From Eubacteriales bacterium (GTDB taxonomy: Bacteria; Bacillota; Clostridia; Lachnospirales; Lachnospiraceae): DNA of 64,000 nt. Where the stretch lies: NCBI GenBank assembly GCA_030536995.1, contig JAUNOY010000012.1:1-64000 (forward strand), given 5' to 3'. Position numbers and translations under genes: made by a program. Within the stretch, counting starts at the first letter, position 1, and the number at the start of each line of letters is the position of its first letter. Positions 1 through 9,138 of this stretch are shown here, one piece after another. The notes beneath the pieces were generated by a model. That model was not told where the DNA came from. It made no database searches and worked only from the letters and a program-made list of their open reading frames with translations.

Positions 1-16
1 CTGTGACAGCTCGTTT

Positions 17-45
17 ATTTTATCACTTCGTTTTCATCTTGTCAA
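17..45 (-). promoter_or_regulatory. Strong sigma-A promoter firing off the left edge (proximal)
   Basis: On the minus strand TTGACA (40-45) and TAAAAT (17-22) are separated by exactly 17 bases. It is the second of two tandem promoters reading out of the window, so its gene lies beyond base 1. A tandem perfect -35 pair is typical of rRNA operons, but the product is not visible here. Confidence 0.75.
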
Positions 46-115
46 GTACTTTTTTTAACTTTTTTCAAAATGTTTTTTTGAAGTGTTTTGTGCTGTTGTT
101 TTCAGCAACTCTGAC

Positions 116-144
116 ATCTTATCATGTCCTTCGCTGTTTGTCAA
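116..144 (-). promoter_or_regulatory. Strong sigma-A promoter firing off the left edge (distal)
   Basis: On the minus strand TTGACA (139-144) and TAAGAT (116-121) lie 17 bases apart, about 100 bases upstream of the second promoter at 17-45. Together they form a P1/P2 arrangement. Bases 1-183 hold no convincing gene. Confidence 0.72.
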
Positions 145-183
145 CACCTTTTTTCATTTTTTTAAACTTTTTTGTCGTTTTCA

Positions 184-217
184 AAATGAAAAATCCGCCT
201 CAATCAGAAGCGGATTT
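184..217 (-). terminator. Intrinsic terminator after cvpA
   Basis: On the minus strand an 8-bp stem (AAATCCGC / GCGGATTT at 191-198 and 210-217) is followed by a T-rich stretch. It closes the leftward operon ending with the CvpA gene. Confidence 0.7.
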
Positions 218-305
218 CAGTATAACATTCTCTTTTATATACGTCAAGTGTTTTTTTACAATTTTTTACATTTTTTTCCAAGAAGCACATTATCCTGTCT
301 TTTCT

Positions 306-1019
306 TTATACTTTGACACCATAAAAGATATTCATAAAGATATCTATGAAGATGTCTTTTTCATACAGCCAGCTCAAAATACTGTCTCTCTCAATCATCT
401 CAAGCCCTGCCTTTCCAACCTCTGTATTACACAGAATTGTAAGCACAAGAAATGCTACCCATATGAAGATGACAGCTTTTGCAGCTCCAAGGACACCTCC
501 CGCCAGCTTGTTGGCTCCCTTTATAACGGGAAGTCCGGCAATCAAATTCAACGCCCAGGTAATCATCCGAATCAAAAGCGTCGCCAGAACGAACGATACC
601 AGAAAGGAAATTCCGTTCACAGCTACTCTGGACAGATATCCCGATACATAATCTGTAAAAGTCTCCACTGCAAGATAGCGGTACATTTCTGCCGTATTGT
701 TGATTTCCAGATCATCTACAAGAAACCCCGGCAGATTCAGACTTTCCAGAATATCCTCCTGCTGTTCCCGGTCAGGATGTATTTCTTCTTTTCCCTTCTG
801 CGCAACCATATTTTTACAGCTCTCCTGTATGTTTTCGCAGACAGATGTATTTTCGCAGATAAATTGGTTCACATAAGGATTTATAAACCATACAACTGCC
901 ATGGAAAGCACCACACAAAACAGGGAAACAACTTCTCTTACAAATCCCCTTCTGAATCCCATATAACAGGAGAATACCACAAACACAGCCACTGCAATGC
1001 CAAGCCACGTCCAGTCCAT
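306..1019 (-). CDS. CvpA family membrane protein
   Basis: A 237-residue membrane protein of the CvpA (colicin V production) family. Hydrophobic segments lie near residues 5-22, 28-47, 127-150 and 170-200. A long charged soluble stretch (about residues 50-125) sits between the second and third. The family is widespread and linked in other bacteria to envelope maintenance, but its biochemical role is unsettled. A GGGAGG ribosome site lies 5 bases before the ATG. The gene begins 10 bases after the DUF5711 stop and is the last gene of a LysM-DUF5711-CvpA operon, which fits an envelope role. A terminator follows at 184-217. Confidence 0.8.
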   Translation of the reverse strand: MDWTWLGIAVAVFVVFSCYMGFRRGFVREVVSLFCVVLSMAVVWFINPYVNQFICENTSVCENIQESCKNMVAQKGKEEIHPDREQQEDILESLNLPGFLVDDLEINNTAEMYRYLAVETFTDYVSGYLSRVAVNGISFLVSFVLATLLIRMITWALNLIAGLPVIKGANKLAGGVLGAAKAVIFIWVAFLVLTILCNTEVGKAGLEMIERDSILSWLYEKDIFIDIFMNIFYGVKV

Positions 1020-1029
1020 AGTTTCCTCC

Positions 1030-2271
1030 CTAGCTTAACTTAATCACATGGACTCCATTATCAAGCACCAGAAGATATTTATTCATACCCATTTTAAAGA
1101 AATCCTTAATTGTGCCATCTACAGAGCCCGTATATTTTTCTACACCCCTGCTGTTCATCACACACATTTGAGAACTGTTGTACATCAGTATATATCCATC
1201 GCTCATCTCAATGTGTGTATACGGAATATTGAAATCTTTTTTGAATTTCAATTTTCCGCCTGTAGAATATACTTCCATGGTATACTGCTTATTTTTATCA
1301 TCATTTTTAAAAGCAAGACCAACAAGTTCCTCATTGTAGAATGTGCTGATAATTTCTCTATCCACCTCCACGCTCTCGCTTTCTTTCGGAATCTGCTTAC
1401 CATTATACAAAGTAAAGCCATCATCCCTCAGCGCCACGGAACATCCGCCATCCAAATACTGAATCTGCGGAATCACAACACCATCATACGTAAAGCCACT
1501 GACAATCCTGTCTTCCTCATTCTGCCCTACATCTCCAAAATTATAAAATGCAACATAGCTTGTGGTCTGTCCTCCGTCCACGAACTGATAGGTTACCATC
1601 ATTACAGCTCCATCGTCAGAAACCGCAACATCCAGCGGATAGCCCGGATCCTCGATACGCGTCTGATTTTCCGCAATCAGGCTTCCATCTTCTGCGTAAA
1701 GATTAATCCATGTATCATCGCCTCCATCCAGAATTGCAGCAACAAGACCACTTTCGGAAATTCTGGCTTTTACGATTGTATAAGAAGTCGTCACACTGCC
1801 GGTCCTTCCTTTTTTATCGTAAATCTGAAGCAGAGTACCGTCTCTGTCCGCAATAACAGCTCTTGTGCCGTTTACGTCTGCAACCGGGTTCTGCATCTCA
1901 TATGTTTCGCTCCAGAGCGTCTCCAGTTTATTCGATACAAGAGACACGCCGTCAGGACTGTAGCGCAAAATTTTCCCATCCAGCTCTTCATAATTTGTTG
2001 AAACAATATCTTCCTGTTCACTTGTTTTGAGTATTTTATACTCATTATAACTTCTTTTTTCCACATAAAGAAAGACGAGCAGCACTGCCGCAGCCGCAGT
2101 TCCAGCCGTTATCAGCGCTTTTCTCAAGGCTTTTTTTCTATGGCGGCTCAGCTTTATCTGATAGCTGTCTGCCGCATCTCCTCCGCTTTGTCCCCTTGCC
2201 TGCTTCGCCTTTTCAGCCATTAACTTTCTTTTTTTGTATTTTCTTCGTATATTCTTGAATGTATTTGCCAT
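1030..2271 (-). CDS. DUF5711-type membrane-anchored protein
   Basis: A 413-residue protein resembling DUF5711, a family of unknown function common in Lachnospiraceae. The N-terminus is very basic (about residues 1-50, rich in K and R). One membrane span follows (about 52-70), then an extracytoplasmic region made of short beta-like units with repeated DG/DDG turns, suggestive of a beta-propeller. No catalytic motif was recognised. It sits between the LysM protein (81 bases upstream) and cvpA (10 bases downstream) on the same strand, so I infer an envelope-associated function. The family name is from memory of its pattern; function is unknown. Confidence 0.7.
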   Translation of the reverse strand: MANTFKNIRRKYKKRKLMAEKAKQARGQSGGDAADSYQIKLSRHRKKALRKALITAGTAAAAVLLVFLYVEKRSYNEYKILKTSEQEDIVSTNYEELDGKILRYSPDGVSLVSNKLETLWSETYEMQNPVADVNGTRAVIADRDGTLLQIYDKKGRTGSVTTSYTIVKARISESGLVAAILDGGDDTWINLYAEDGSLIAENQTRIEDPGYPLDVAVSDDGAVMMVTYQFVDGGQTTSYVAFYNFGDVGQNEEDRIVSGFTYDGVVIPQIQYLDGGCSVALRDDGFTLYNGKQIPKESESVEVDREIISTFYNEELVGLAFKNDDKNKQYTMEVYSTGGKLKFKKDFNIPYTHIEMSDGYILMYNSSQMCVMNSRGVEKYTGSVDGTIKDFFKMGMNKYLLVLDNGVHVIKLS

Positions 2272-2352
2272 CTTTCATCCTTACCTTATACTTTTTGTGC
2301 ACATTTATATGCTCCTGCTGTTTTTATAACAGAAGCATTATAACATACTTTT

Positions 2353-3612
2353 CTAGGGTAATACAATTACTTGTCCCGGATAAATGATTTCCTCCAGTGA
2401 AAGCCCGTTAAGACGGCAAATCTCAGCCATAGCGTCCATATTCCCGTAACGCGCCATACTGATTTGAAAAAGCGTGTCTCCCGGTTTAATCACATAAGAT
2501 TCATGTATTCCCCCGGAAGAAACCTCGGTTTCATTTTTCTTTTCCTCAAGAGCCTTTCGTCTCTGCGCTTTCCTGACATCAGACTCTTCCCTGTAAATTT
2601 CATCTCCCGACGCTGCACTATCCTCTTCTTTTTGTATTTTTTCCCGTTCAAGCGATTTTGTCACAGAAGGACTTCGTGTCGGACTTATCTCTTTTTTCTC
2701 TGGAAGCTGAGTCGGAATCGTTTTTTTCTTCAATTCAGTTCCCTCTGAGTTCTTTTTCCCCTTCTCAGGCACAGGGGTCACTTCTTCCACAATAACAGAG
2801 GATGCCTGACGGATTTCCGTTTCAATACTTTTCACACTCTGGTAATTACGATAAAAATTCACACCAACAAAAAGTACCGCAGCCGCCAAACAGGCCGTTG
2901 CCGCATAAGAAAAAACAGAAGCTCTTTCCTGGGCATCCTGTTTCTTATCTGTTATGATCCTTCGGAAGTTCTTCACAGCCTTATCTTCACATTTCTCCGC
3001 CTCTCCAGTCTGCAGTTCGCTGTTTTTTTCTATCATGTATGCCTGCATCTGCGGATTTTTTTCATAAAAAATATAATACCCGCTTTGCTTTTCCATAATT
3101 CCGCTTTCATAACGAAAAAAAGCATCTTCCTTTTCCTGCGGTTCCATGATCATAAGCACTTTTTCTCCTCCAAAGTGCTTATGATGAACTCTGGCAAAAA
3201 TTTCACTTGACTCTACCGGAATCTGAGGCTGAGAAAAGAACCACCCTGCAACTTCCTGCTCTGCAAAATATTTTCCCTGCTCCTCATGTATCTTCTGCCA
3301 GATTTCATCCGTAAAGTCAATATGGTCTGCTGCCACCTCCATATTCTCCACCATCATAGCTCCCCTGATAAAAAGCCATGAGGTTCCGGCATACCATCTG
3401 GCTTCTCCGGTAAGCACTGCCACCCTGGCTTTCTGACCGTCTTTCTCCTCTGCAGAGCGAGCCAGACGAACCAGAAACGTATATACATAATCTTCAATGT
3501 AAATTTTGCAGTTTTCATCTGACTGACCAATCTGCCGTATATTTCTCGGAATCTGAACAGCCGTTTCTTCCTGTTCTTCCCTGTTTTCCTCTTTATAAAT
3601 GACCTCTATCAT
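2353..3612 (-). CDS. Membrane protein with decayed JAMM/MPN-like domain and C-terminal LysM
   Basis: 419 residues in three parts. Residues about 30-200 resemble an MPN/JAMM fold: the segment VAGWFFSQP aligns with the family signature GWYHSHP, but both metal-binding histidines are gone. One membrane span follows at about 228-250, then a charged K/E/S/T-rich linker. The last 48 residues form a LysM domain (YVIKPGDTLFQIS ... LNGLSLEEIIYPGQVIVL), which binds peptidoglycan. The protein is therefore probably anchored in the membrane with LysM outside and the inactive MPN-like domain inside, acting as a scaffold rather than a protease. It is the first gene of the operon with DUF5711 and CvpA. LysM is certain; the MPN-like reading is inference from one motif and context. 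Confidence 0.75.
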   Translation of the reverse strand: MIEVIYKEENREEQEETAVQIPRNIRQIGQSDENCKIYIEDYVYTFLVRLARSAEEKDGQKARVAVLTGEARWYAGTSWLFIRGAMMVENMEVAADHIDFTDEIWQKIHEEQGKYFAEQEVAGWFFSQPQIPVESSEIFARVHHKHFGGEKVLMIMEPQEKEDAFFRYESGIMEKQSGYYIFYEKNPQMQAYMIEKNSELQTGEAEKCEDKAVKNFRRIITDKKQDAQERASVFSYAATACLAAAVLFVGVNFYRNYQSVKSIETEIRQASSVIVEEVTPVPEKGKKNSEGTELKKKTIPTQLPEKKEISPTRSPSVTKSLEREKIQKEEDSAASGDEIYREESDVRKAQRRKALEEKKNETEVSSGGIHESYVIKPGDTLFQISMARYGNMDAMAEICRLNGLSLEEIIYPGQVIVLP

Positions 3613-3810
3613 ATCACCTCACCCCTTCGGGTATCAGCATAACATATGAAAAACGCAGATTTTAGCATTTCCTGCACTGGAAATCCAATAATTTAACGAC
3701 AGTTTTTGCACCTTCGCTTTCCTGATTCTGATTTTCGGAGGCAGTGCATATTTTTTCCAGAAACGGGATATGATAAAGCAACAGTTACCAAACGGAAGGA
3801 AATAAATCCC

Positions 3811-4398
3811 ATGACATTTTTTGTAAACGCCAGCAAAGAACACTCTCCCAGCCAGATTGCCTATCTTCTGAAAAAATGTATCCTGCACCATCCCGGTCAA
3901 TGGTCCGATCTTGTTTTCCTGTGCATCGGTACAGACAGAATGACCGGAGACTGTCTGGGACCTTACATCGGCAGGGAATTAAGCCGATTGGAAAAACAGA
4001 ACATGTTTGTTTACGGAACTCTGGAACACCCGGTTCACGCCCTGAATCTTGGAAAAATATTAAAGACAGTGAAAGCCGCGCATCCAAACGCCCTGATTAT
4101 TGCCATCGACGCCTCTCTCGGACAAAAAAAGCACCTGGGGTATGTGACCATCGCAAATGGAGCACTTTACCCAGGCGCCGGAGTTCAAAAGGAGCTCCCC
4201 CCTGTAGGAGATATTCATATCACAGGTATCGTAAATATCGGAGGTATTCTGGAACAGCTTACGCTCTCCACTACCAGACTCTCCACTGTGATCTCTCTTG
4301 CAGATACCATCACACAGGGAATCCTTCTGCTGCTGTCTGCGTCAAATGCCGCACAGCCTCAGAAGCAGGATTATACGAACTCTTTTATCTGTTTGTAG
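3811..4398 (+). CDS. yyaC: YyaC-like spore protease family protein (DUF1256)
   Basis: 195 residues, matching the YyaC/DUF1256 family, which is related to the germination protease Gpr and made during sporulation. Recognisable pieces are FLCIGTDRMTGDCLGPYIG (about residues 34-52), a PVHALNL segment, AIDASLG (about residues 100-106) and a glycine-rich C-terminal region (about 134-146). The start is the ATG at 3811 with GGAAGGA 10 bases upstream; longer in-frame starts lack a ribosome site. The gene is monocistronic and its last 28 bases overlap the end of the convergent transketolase gene. It supports a spore-forming lineage; no sporulation promoter was confidently identified. Confidence 0.82.
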   Translation: MTFFVNASKEHSPSQIAYLLKKCILHHPGQWSDLVFLCIGTDRMTGDCLGPYIGRELSRLEKQNMFVYGTLEHPVHALNLGKILKTVKAAHPNALIIAIDASLGQKKHLGYVTIANGALYPGAGVQKELPPVGDIHITGIVNIGGILEQLTLSTTRLSTVISLADTITQGILLLLSASNAAQPQKQDYTNSFICL

Positions 4399-5309
4399 AT
4401 GCCTTCTGCATCAAGACCATATTTCTCAAGAAGAGCTGCTGCAGGACCTGATTCACCGAATACATCATTTACACCGATACGTTTCACAGGTACCGGAGCT
4501 TTCTCAGCAAGGCACTCGCATACAGCGCCGCCAAGACCACCGATAATGGAATGTTCCTCTACAGTCACTACCTTTCCTGTTTCTTTGGCTGCTGCTGTAA
4601 CCAGTTCTTCATCAAGAGGTTTGATTGTATGAATATTGATTACTTTTGCTTCAATTCCATCAGCAGCAAGTTTCTCAGCAGCTTCAAGAGACGGAGCAAC
4701 ACAAAGACCATTCGCAATGATTGTAAGGTCTTTTCCTTCACGGAGAACAATACCTTTACCTAATTCGAATTTATAATCCGGCTTGTCATTGATAACCGGA
4801 ACTGCAAGACGTCCAAATCTCATATATACAGGACCAACGTGCTGATAAGCTGCCTCTACCATAGCTTTGGCTTCAATATCATCTGAAGGGCAGGCAACTA
4901 CCATGCCCGGAACAGCTCTCATAAGCGCAAAGTCTTCACAGCACTGATGAGTAGCGCCGTCTTCTCCTACAGAAATTCCGCCGTGAGTAGCGCCGATTTT
5001 TACATTTAATTTCGGATATGCAACAGAGTTACGAACCTGCTCGAAAGCACGGCCTGCCGCAAACATCGCAAAAGTACTTGCAAAAGGAACTTTCCCTGTA
5101 GCTGCAAGTCCCGCTGCAATACCAACCATGTTACACTCTGCAATACCGCAGTCGATGTGGCGTTCCGGGAATTCTTTTTTAAACATTCCTGTCTGGGTAG
5201 CTGCAGCAAGGTCAGCGTCAAGAACTACCACGTTATCATATTTTTTTCCTAATTCAATCAGAGCCGCACCGTAGCTTGCTCTTGTAGCGATTTTCTTTAC
5301 TTCTGACAT
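4371..5309 (-). CDS. Transketolase C-terminal subunit
   Basis: 312 residues forming the pyrimidine-binding and C-terminal domains of a split transketolase. It completes the thiamine-diphosphate enzyme encoded with the N-terminal subunit just upstream. Features include VLDADLAAATQT (near residue 30), GIAECNMVGIAAGLA and GISVGEDGATHQ, as in transketolase/DXS-type central domains. The start overlaps the upstream N-subunit gene by 13 bases, so translation is probably coupled. The enzyme moves two-carbon units between sugar phosphates in the non-oxidative pentose phosphate pathway. The split form is common in Firmicutes and is not a frameshift. Confidence 0.9.
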   Translation of the reverse strand: MSEVKKIATRASYGAALIELGKKYDNVVVLDADLAAATQTGMFKKEFPERHIDCGIAECNMVGIAAGLAATGKVPFASTFAMFAAGRAFEQVRNSVAYPKLNVKIGATHGGISVGEDGATHQCCEDFALMRAVPGMVVACPSDDIEAKAMVEAAYQHVGPVYMRFGRLAVPVINDKPDYKFELGKGIVLREGKDLTIIANGLCVAPSLEAAEKLAADGIEAKVINIHTIKPLDEELVTAAAKETGKVVTVEEHSIIGGLGGAVCECLAEKAPVPVKRIGVNDVFGESGPAAALLEKYGLDAEGIYKQIKEFV

Positions 5310-6136
5310 AATGCTTCACCTGCCTTTTCTAAGTCTGCCATAGCAACTGCATACTCCTCATCGTTCGGAGCTTTTCCGTGCCAGCCTGCCTGGTTTTCCA
5401 TGAAGGAAACGCCTTTTCCTTTTACTGTTTTCATGATAATTGCCGTAGGCATTCCCTTTGTAGCCTTCGCTTCGTCAAAAGCTGCTTTTAACTGTTCCAT
5501 ATCATTTCCGTCCGCAACATTAATTACATGGAAGTTAAATGCTTCAAATTTCTTGTCGATTGGGTATGGAGAACATACGTCGTCGATTTTTCCGTCAATC
5601 TGCAGTCCGTTGTTATCCACGATTACCACAAGATTGTCAAGCTGTCTGTGGCCAGCGAACATTGCCGCCTCCCAAACCTGTCCTTCCTGAATCTCTCCAT
5701 CGCCGAGAAGTGTATATACGCGATAGCTTTCATTGCTCATTTTAGCAGAAAGAGCCATTCCTACTGCCGCAGAGATTCCCTGTCCGAGAGAACCGCTGGA
5801 CATATCTACACCCGGAATATGTTTCATATCCGGATGTCCCTGTAAATAGGAGCCGAGGTGACGGAGTGTCTTTAAATCCTCAACCGGGAAAAAGCCTCTG
5901 TGGGCAAGGGTGGAATACAGTCCCGGAGCAGTGTGTCCTTTGGAAAGAACGAAACGGTCGCGGTCTGCCTTCTTCGGGTCTTTCGGGTCAATATTCATTT
6001 CTTCAAAATATAAGTAGGTGAACAGGTCTGCTGCTGATAAGGAACCGCCCGGATGGCCGGCTTTTGCAGCATGAACGGATGTTACGATGCCCTTGCGGAC
6101 TTCGTTTGCAATTTTCTGAAGTTCTAATTTCTCCAT
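5297..6136 (-). CDS. Transketolase N-terminal subunit
   Basis: 279 residues, the thiamine-diphosphate-binding half of a split transketolase. Visible landmarks are SKGHTAPGLY, the GHPDM-VDMSSGSLGQG segment, and the cofactor motif LLGDGEIQEGQVWEAA...VIVDNNGLQ. It pairs with the C-terminal subunit, which overlaps its end by 13 bases. It lies 34 bases behind the fructose-6-phosphate aldolase-like gene in the same leftward operon, so the operon supplies both transketolase and transaldolase-like activity for pentose and hexose phosphate interconversion. Confidence 0.92.
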   Translation of the reverse strand: MEKLELQKIANEVRKGIVTSVHAAKAGHPGGSLSAADLFTYLYFEEMNIDPKDPKKADRDRFVLSKGHTAPGLYSTLAHRGFFPVEDLKTLRHLGSYLQGHPDMKHIPGVDMSSGSLGQGISAAVGMALSAKMSNESYRVYTLLGDGEIQEGQVWEAAMFAGHRQLDNLVVIVDNNGLQIDGKIDDVCSPYPIDKKFEAFNFHVINVADGNDMEQLKAAFDEAKATKGMPTAIIMKTVKGKGVSFMENQAGWHGKAPNDEEYAVAMADLEKAGEALCQK

Positions 6137-6170
6137 TTTATACTTCTCCTTTAATTATTTGCAGATACTA

Positions 6171-6824
6171 TTATTCCCCAAAGACTGCAATGTAGTCTTT
6201 CTGGAATTTTTCAATACCCGCGTCTGTCAGAGGATGTTTTGTCATCTGCTCAAGTACGCTGTAAGGTACAGTCGCAATGTCAGCGCCTGCAAGCGCACAG
6301 TCTGTTACATGGATTGGATTTCTTACGCTTGCCGCAATAATCTCTGTGTCGATTCCCGCTACCGCAAAAATCTCTGCAATCTCACGGATAAGGTCTGTTC
6401 CTCTTACGGAGATATCATCCAGTCTTCCAAGGAACGGAGATACATAAGTAGCGCCTGCTCTTGCTGCCAGAAGCGCCTGATTTGCAGAGAAAATCAGGGT
6501 TACATTTGTTTTGATTCCTTCTGCTGTAAGAGCTTTACATGCTTTCAGTCCCTCTACTGTCATAGGGATTTTAACTACCATGTTCGGATGAATTGCTGCA
6601 ATCTCGCGGCCTTCTTTAATCATTCCTTCTGCATCAACAGTTGTTGCTTTTACTTCGCCGCTGATTGGTCCGTCTACGATAGAAGCGATTTCTTTGATAA
6701 CTTCGTTAAAATCTCTTCCTTCTTTTGCGATCAGAGACGGGTTTGTTGTAACGCCGCAGATGATTCCCATGTCGTTTGCTTTTCTGATGTCTTCTACCTT
6801 TGCTGTGTCAATAAAAAATCTCAT
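6171..6824 (-). CDS. fsa: Fructose-6-phosphate aldolase / transaldolase-like protein
   Basis: 217 residues, the compact TalC/FSA type of transaldolase. N-terminal [25 protein letters not shown] (about residues 24-32) and the Schiff-base lysine in NMVVKIPMT (Lys85, the same number as in E. coli FSA) are all present, followed by [17 protein letters not shown]. In Firmicutes this family often serves as the pathway transaldolase, so either activity is possible. It is the first gene of a three-gene operon with the split transketolase and has a good promoter at 6873-6900. Confidence 0.88.
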   Translation of the reverse strand: MRFFIDTAKVEDIRKANDMGIICGVTTNPSLIAKEGRDFNEVIKEIASIVDGPISGEVKATTVDAEGMIKEGREIAAIHPNMVVKIPMTVEGLKACKALTAEGIKTNVTLIFSANQALLAARAGATYVSPFLGRLDDISVRGTDLIREIAEIFAVAGIDTEIIAASVRNPIHVTDCALAGADIATVPYSVLEQMTKHPLTDAGIEKFQKDYIAVFGE

Positions 6825-6872
6825 TTCTTTTTCCTCCTGTTTTTAGCTTTTGCCGTGTTTTCTGATGATTTC

Positions 6873-6900
6873 ATTATAGCAAATTCTATTCACAGGTCAA
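6873..6900 (-). promoter_or_regulatory. Promoter of fsa-transketolase operon
   Basis: On the minus strand TTGACC (6895-6900) and TATAAT (6873-6878) are separated by 16 bases, about 50 bases before the fsa start. The rest of the gap, 6901-7070, is very A+T rich with TTATTAATAA-like palindromes. These could be regulator sites, but I cannot assign one. Confidence 0.72.
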
Positions 6901-7070
6901 GATAAGGCAATTTTTATTAATAAATATTCTATTAATAATTATCATTTTTATTAATTCAAACAGCGATAAAAGCCATTTTTTTAACATGTGTATATATTTT
7001 TTTGTATTTTATTGACGGTTCGTTCAAAATTATTAATAATAATTTTTATACGAATATTAAATTAATTTTT

Positions 7071-8168
7071 TTACAGTTCTTTCCTTACCCGGGCATACCC
7101 CGTAGTTTTTCTTGAGATCAGCTTCGGCGTATACTCGATATTGTACAAACTCGCAGGCATCATATCCATAAGAAAATGGTCGCTTGTATCAATCTTGCGG
7201 ATAATGATGTCGCAGGCATCCCTTCCCTTAAGCGCAACAAAATGGTCTATCGTCGTAAGAGAAATCCTCTGGATACCGGAATAAAAAATATTGTCGCATC
7301 CGATAACGGATACGTCTCTGGGCACGTGAAGCCTTGCTTCCCTCAGAGCATCCAGCGCTCCAATCGCCATCATATCATTCTGTCCGGCAATCGCCGTAAA
7401 TTCCTCTCTGTCACGAAGAAGCTCCATCGTAAGACGGTATCCCATAGAATATTCTGTATCCATAGAAGGACTTTGTCTGTCTATAGCCTCGTCTGCAGCT
7501 TTAATAATCACACAGTTCTTCAGCCCTTCTTTTTCGAATTCCCGGACAAAACCGTCTACCCTTTTGCTTCTCTGCCACTGCCTTTTCGTAAGAGGCGGAG
7601 TAATAAACGCCACTTTACGGTGCCCCAGATCAAGGAGATGACGGGCCATCATCTTCCCCACCACTGTGTTGTCCTGATTAATGGCATCCACCGTGGTAGT
7701 TTTTTCTTTGTTGCTGATGATTACAAGGGGAATTTCTTTTGCAAGCTCTTCTACCTGCCCCTGAAAATCAGGATGAGGATTACATGCGTAAATAATCCCC
7801 TGAGGCTGCATTGCAGGCATCATTTTCAGATATTTTTCTTCCAGCTTTGCATCCCTTTGCGTATTACAGATAAACACGCCGAACCCCTGCTTATTAGCCA
7901 CTGATTCTATTCCCTGAAGCAAAAGTACATAATAGGGGCTTGTCAGAGTCGGGCAAAAGACAACTATAAGCTTTTCTTTCTTATTTTCTTTTCGATTTTT
8001 CCGGCTTGGAAGCCGATAGCCAAGTTCTCTTGCCGCCTGCTCCACCCGCTCTACGGTTTCTCTCGAAAAAGACACATTATACTTTTTGTTCAGAACCATA
8101 GACACGGTAGCCTGAGAAACACCGGCTCTTTTTGCAACATCTGAAGACGTTGCTTTTTTTCTGGCCAA
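7071..8168 (-). CDS. LacI family transcriptional regulator
   Basis: 365 residues. The N-terminal helix-turn-helix (SSDVAKRAGVSQATVSMVLN, residues 7-26) and the hinge-helix region ending LGYRLPS are those of LacI/GalR regulators. A periplasmic-binding-protein-like effector domain follows (about residues 65-345; VIGCDNIFYSGIQRISLTTI is typical). The effector is unknown. It starts 12 bases after recR and so may be transcribed with the dnaX-ybaB-recR operon, but its position 246 bases upstream of the fsa-transketolase operon makes that operon a plausible target. Confidence 0.88.
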   Translation of the reverse strand: MARKKATSSDVAKRAGVSQATVSMVLNKKYNVSFSRETVERVEQAARELGYRLPSRKNRKENKKEKLIVVFCPTLTSPYYVLLLQGIESVANKQGFGVFICNTQRDAKLEEKYLKMMPAMQPQGIIYACNPHPDFQGQVEELAKEIPLVIISNKEKTTTVDAINQDNTVVGKMMARHLLDLGHRKVAFITPPLTKRQWQRSKRVDGFVREFEKEGLKNCVIIKAADEAIDRQSPSMDTEYSMGYRLTMELLRDREEFTAIAGQNDMMAIGALDALREARLHVPRDVSVIGCDNIFYSGIQRISLTTIDHFVALKGRDACDIIIRKIDTSDHFLMDMMPASLYNIEYTPKLISRKTTGYARVRKEL

Positions 8169-8180
8169 AGAAATTCCCCC

Positions 8181-8777
8181 TTAAAGTTCTACTCTGCCTT
8201 CCAGCGCACGCAAAAGCGTTACTTCATCAATATACTCCAAATCTCCGCCCACCGGAACTCCGCTCGCAATACGGCTCACCTTAATCCCGGTAGGTTTGAT
8301 AAGCTTACTGATGTACATCGCTGTAGTTTCTCCCTCCAGACTGGAGTTCGTAGCAATAATCACTTCTTTTACATCTCCCACCAGACGCTTCATCAGTTCT
8401 TTTAATTTAATATCGTCAGGACCGATTCCCAGCATGGGGGAAATAGCGCCGTGGAGCACATGATAAACGCCCTCGAATTTGCCTGTTTTTTCGTAAGCCG
8501 CAAGATCTCTGGTGTTTTCCACTACCATAATCGTAGAATGATCTCTTCTGGGATTGCTGCAGATTGGACAGAGTTCTTTATCCGTGAGGGTATAACAGTT
8601 TTTACAATACTGAACATTTTCTCTTGCATTTATAATAGATTCCGTAAGCTGTTCCACCTGCTCTTTCGGCATATTCATAATATGAAAAGCCAAACGCTGG
8701 GCAGATTTTGCTCCGATACCGGGAAGATGGGAAAGCTGTTCAATCAATTTATTGATATGACTGCTGTAGTATTCCAT
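8181..8777 (-). CDS. recR: Recombination mediator RecR
   Basis: 198 residues, the full family length. An N-terminal helix-hairpin-helix ([18 protein letters not shown], about residues 16-33) is followed by a four-cysteine zinc motif (CKNCYTL...CPIC) and a Toprim domain beginning [16 protein letters not shown]. RecR works with RecO/RecF in loading RecA at gaps. Its ATG shares one base with the ybaB stop codon, so the two are translationally coupled in the classical dnaX-ybaB-recR order. Confidence 0.96.
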   Translation of the reverse strand: MEYYSSHINKLIEQLSHLPGIGAKSAQRLAFHIMNMPKEQVEQLTESIINARENVQYCKNCYTLTDKELCPICSNPRRDHSTIMVVENTRDLAAYEKTGKFEGVYHVLHGAISPMLGIGPDDIKLKELMKRLVGDVKEVIIATNSSLEGETTAMYISKLIKPTGIKVSRIASGVPVGGDLEYIDEVTLLRALEGRVEL

Positions 8778-9124
8778 CAGAATGGAAATCCTCCGCCAAG
8801 TCCGCCTGTAAGCTTGGACATAACGGCCGTGGACTCTTCCTCCACCTTACGCAGAGCCTCATTTGTGGCTGCTACGATAAGATCCTCCAACATCTCAATA
8901 TCATCCGGATCTACTACTTCTTCTTCCAGTTTCACCTTTGTCACTTCTCTTTTACCGGAGATTGTCACCTCGACAGCTCCTCCGCCTGCAGTTGCTGTAA
9001 ACTCCTTCTCTTCCAGAGCTTTCTGATTTTCTTCCATCTGACGCTGCATCTTCTGCGCCTGTTTCATAAGATTGTTCATGTTTCCCGGCATACCCATGCC
9101 CGGGAATCCACCACGTTTAGCCAT
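8777..9124 (-). CDS. ybaB: YbaB/EbfC family nucleoid-associated protein
   Basis: 115 residues with a glycine/methionine-rich N-terminus ([20 protein letters not shown]), a coiled segment and the conserved [15 protein letters not shown] core. This family forms dimeric DNA-binding tweezers of uncertain role. It lies 14 bases after dnaX and touches recR, the conserved bacterial arrangement. Confidence 0.95.
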   Translation of the reverse strand: MAKRGGFPGMGMPGNMNNLMKQAQKMQRQMEENQKALEEKEFTATAGGGAVEVTISGKREVTKVKLEEEVVDPDDIEMLEDLIVAATNEALRKVEEESTAVMSKLTGGLGGGFPF

Positions 9125-9138
9125 AGTGATAATCCTCC

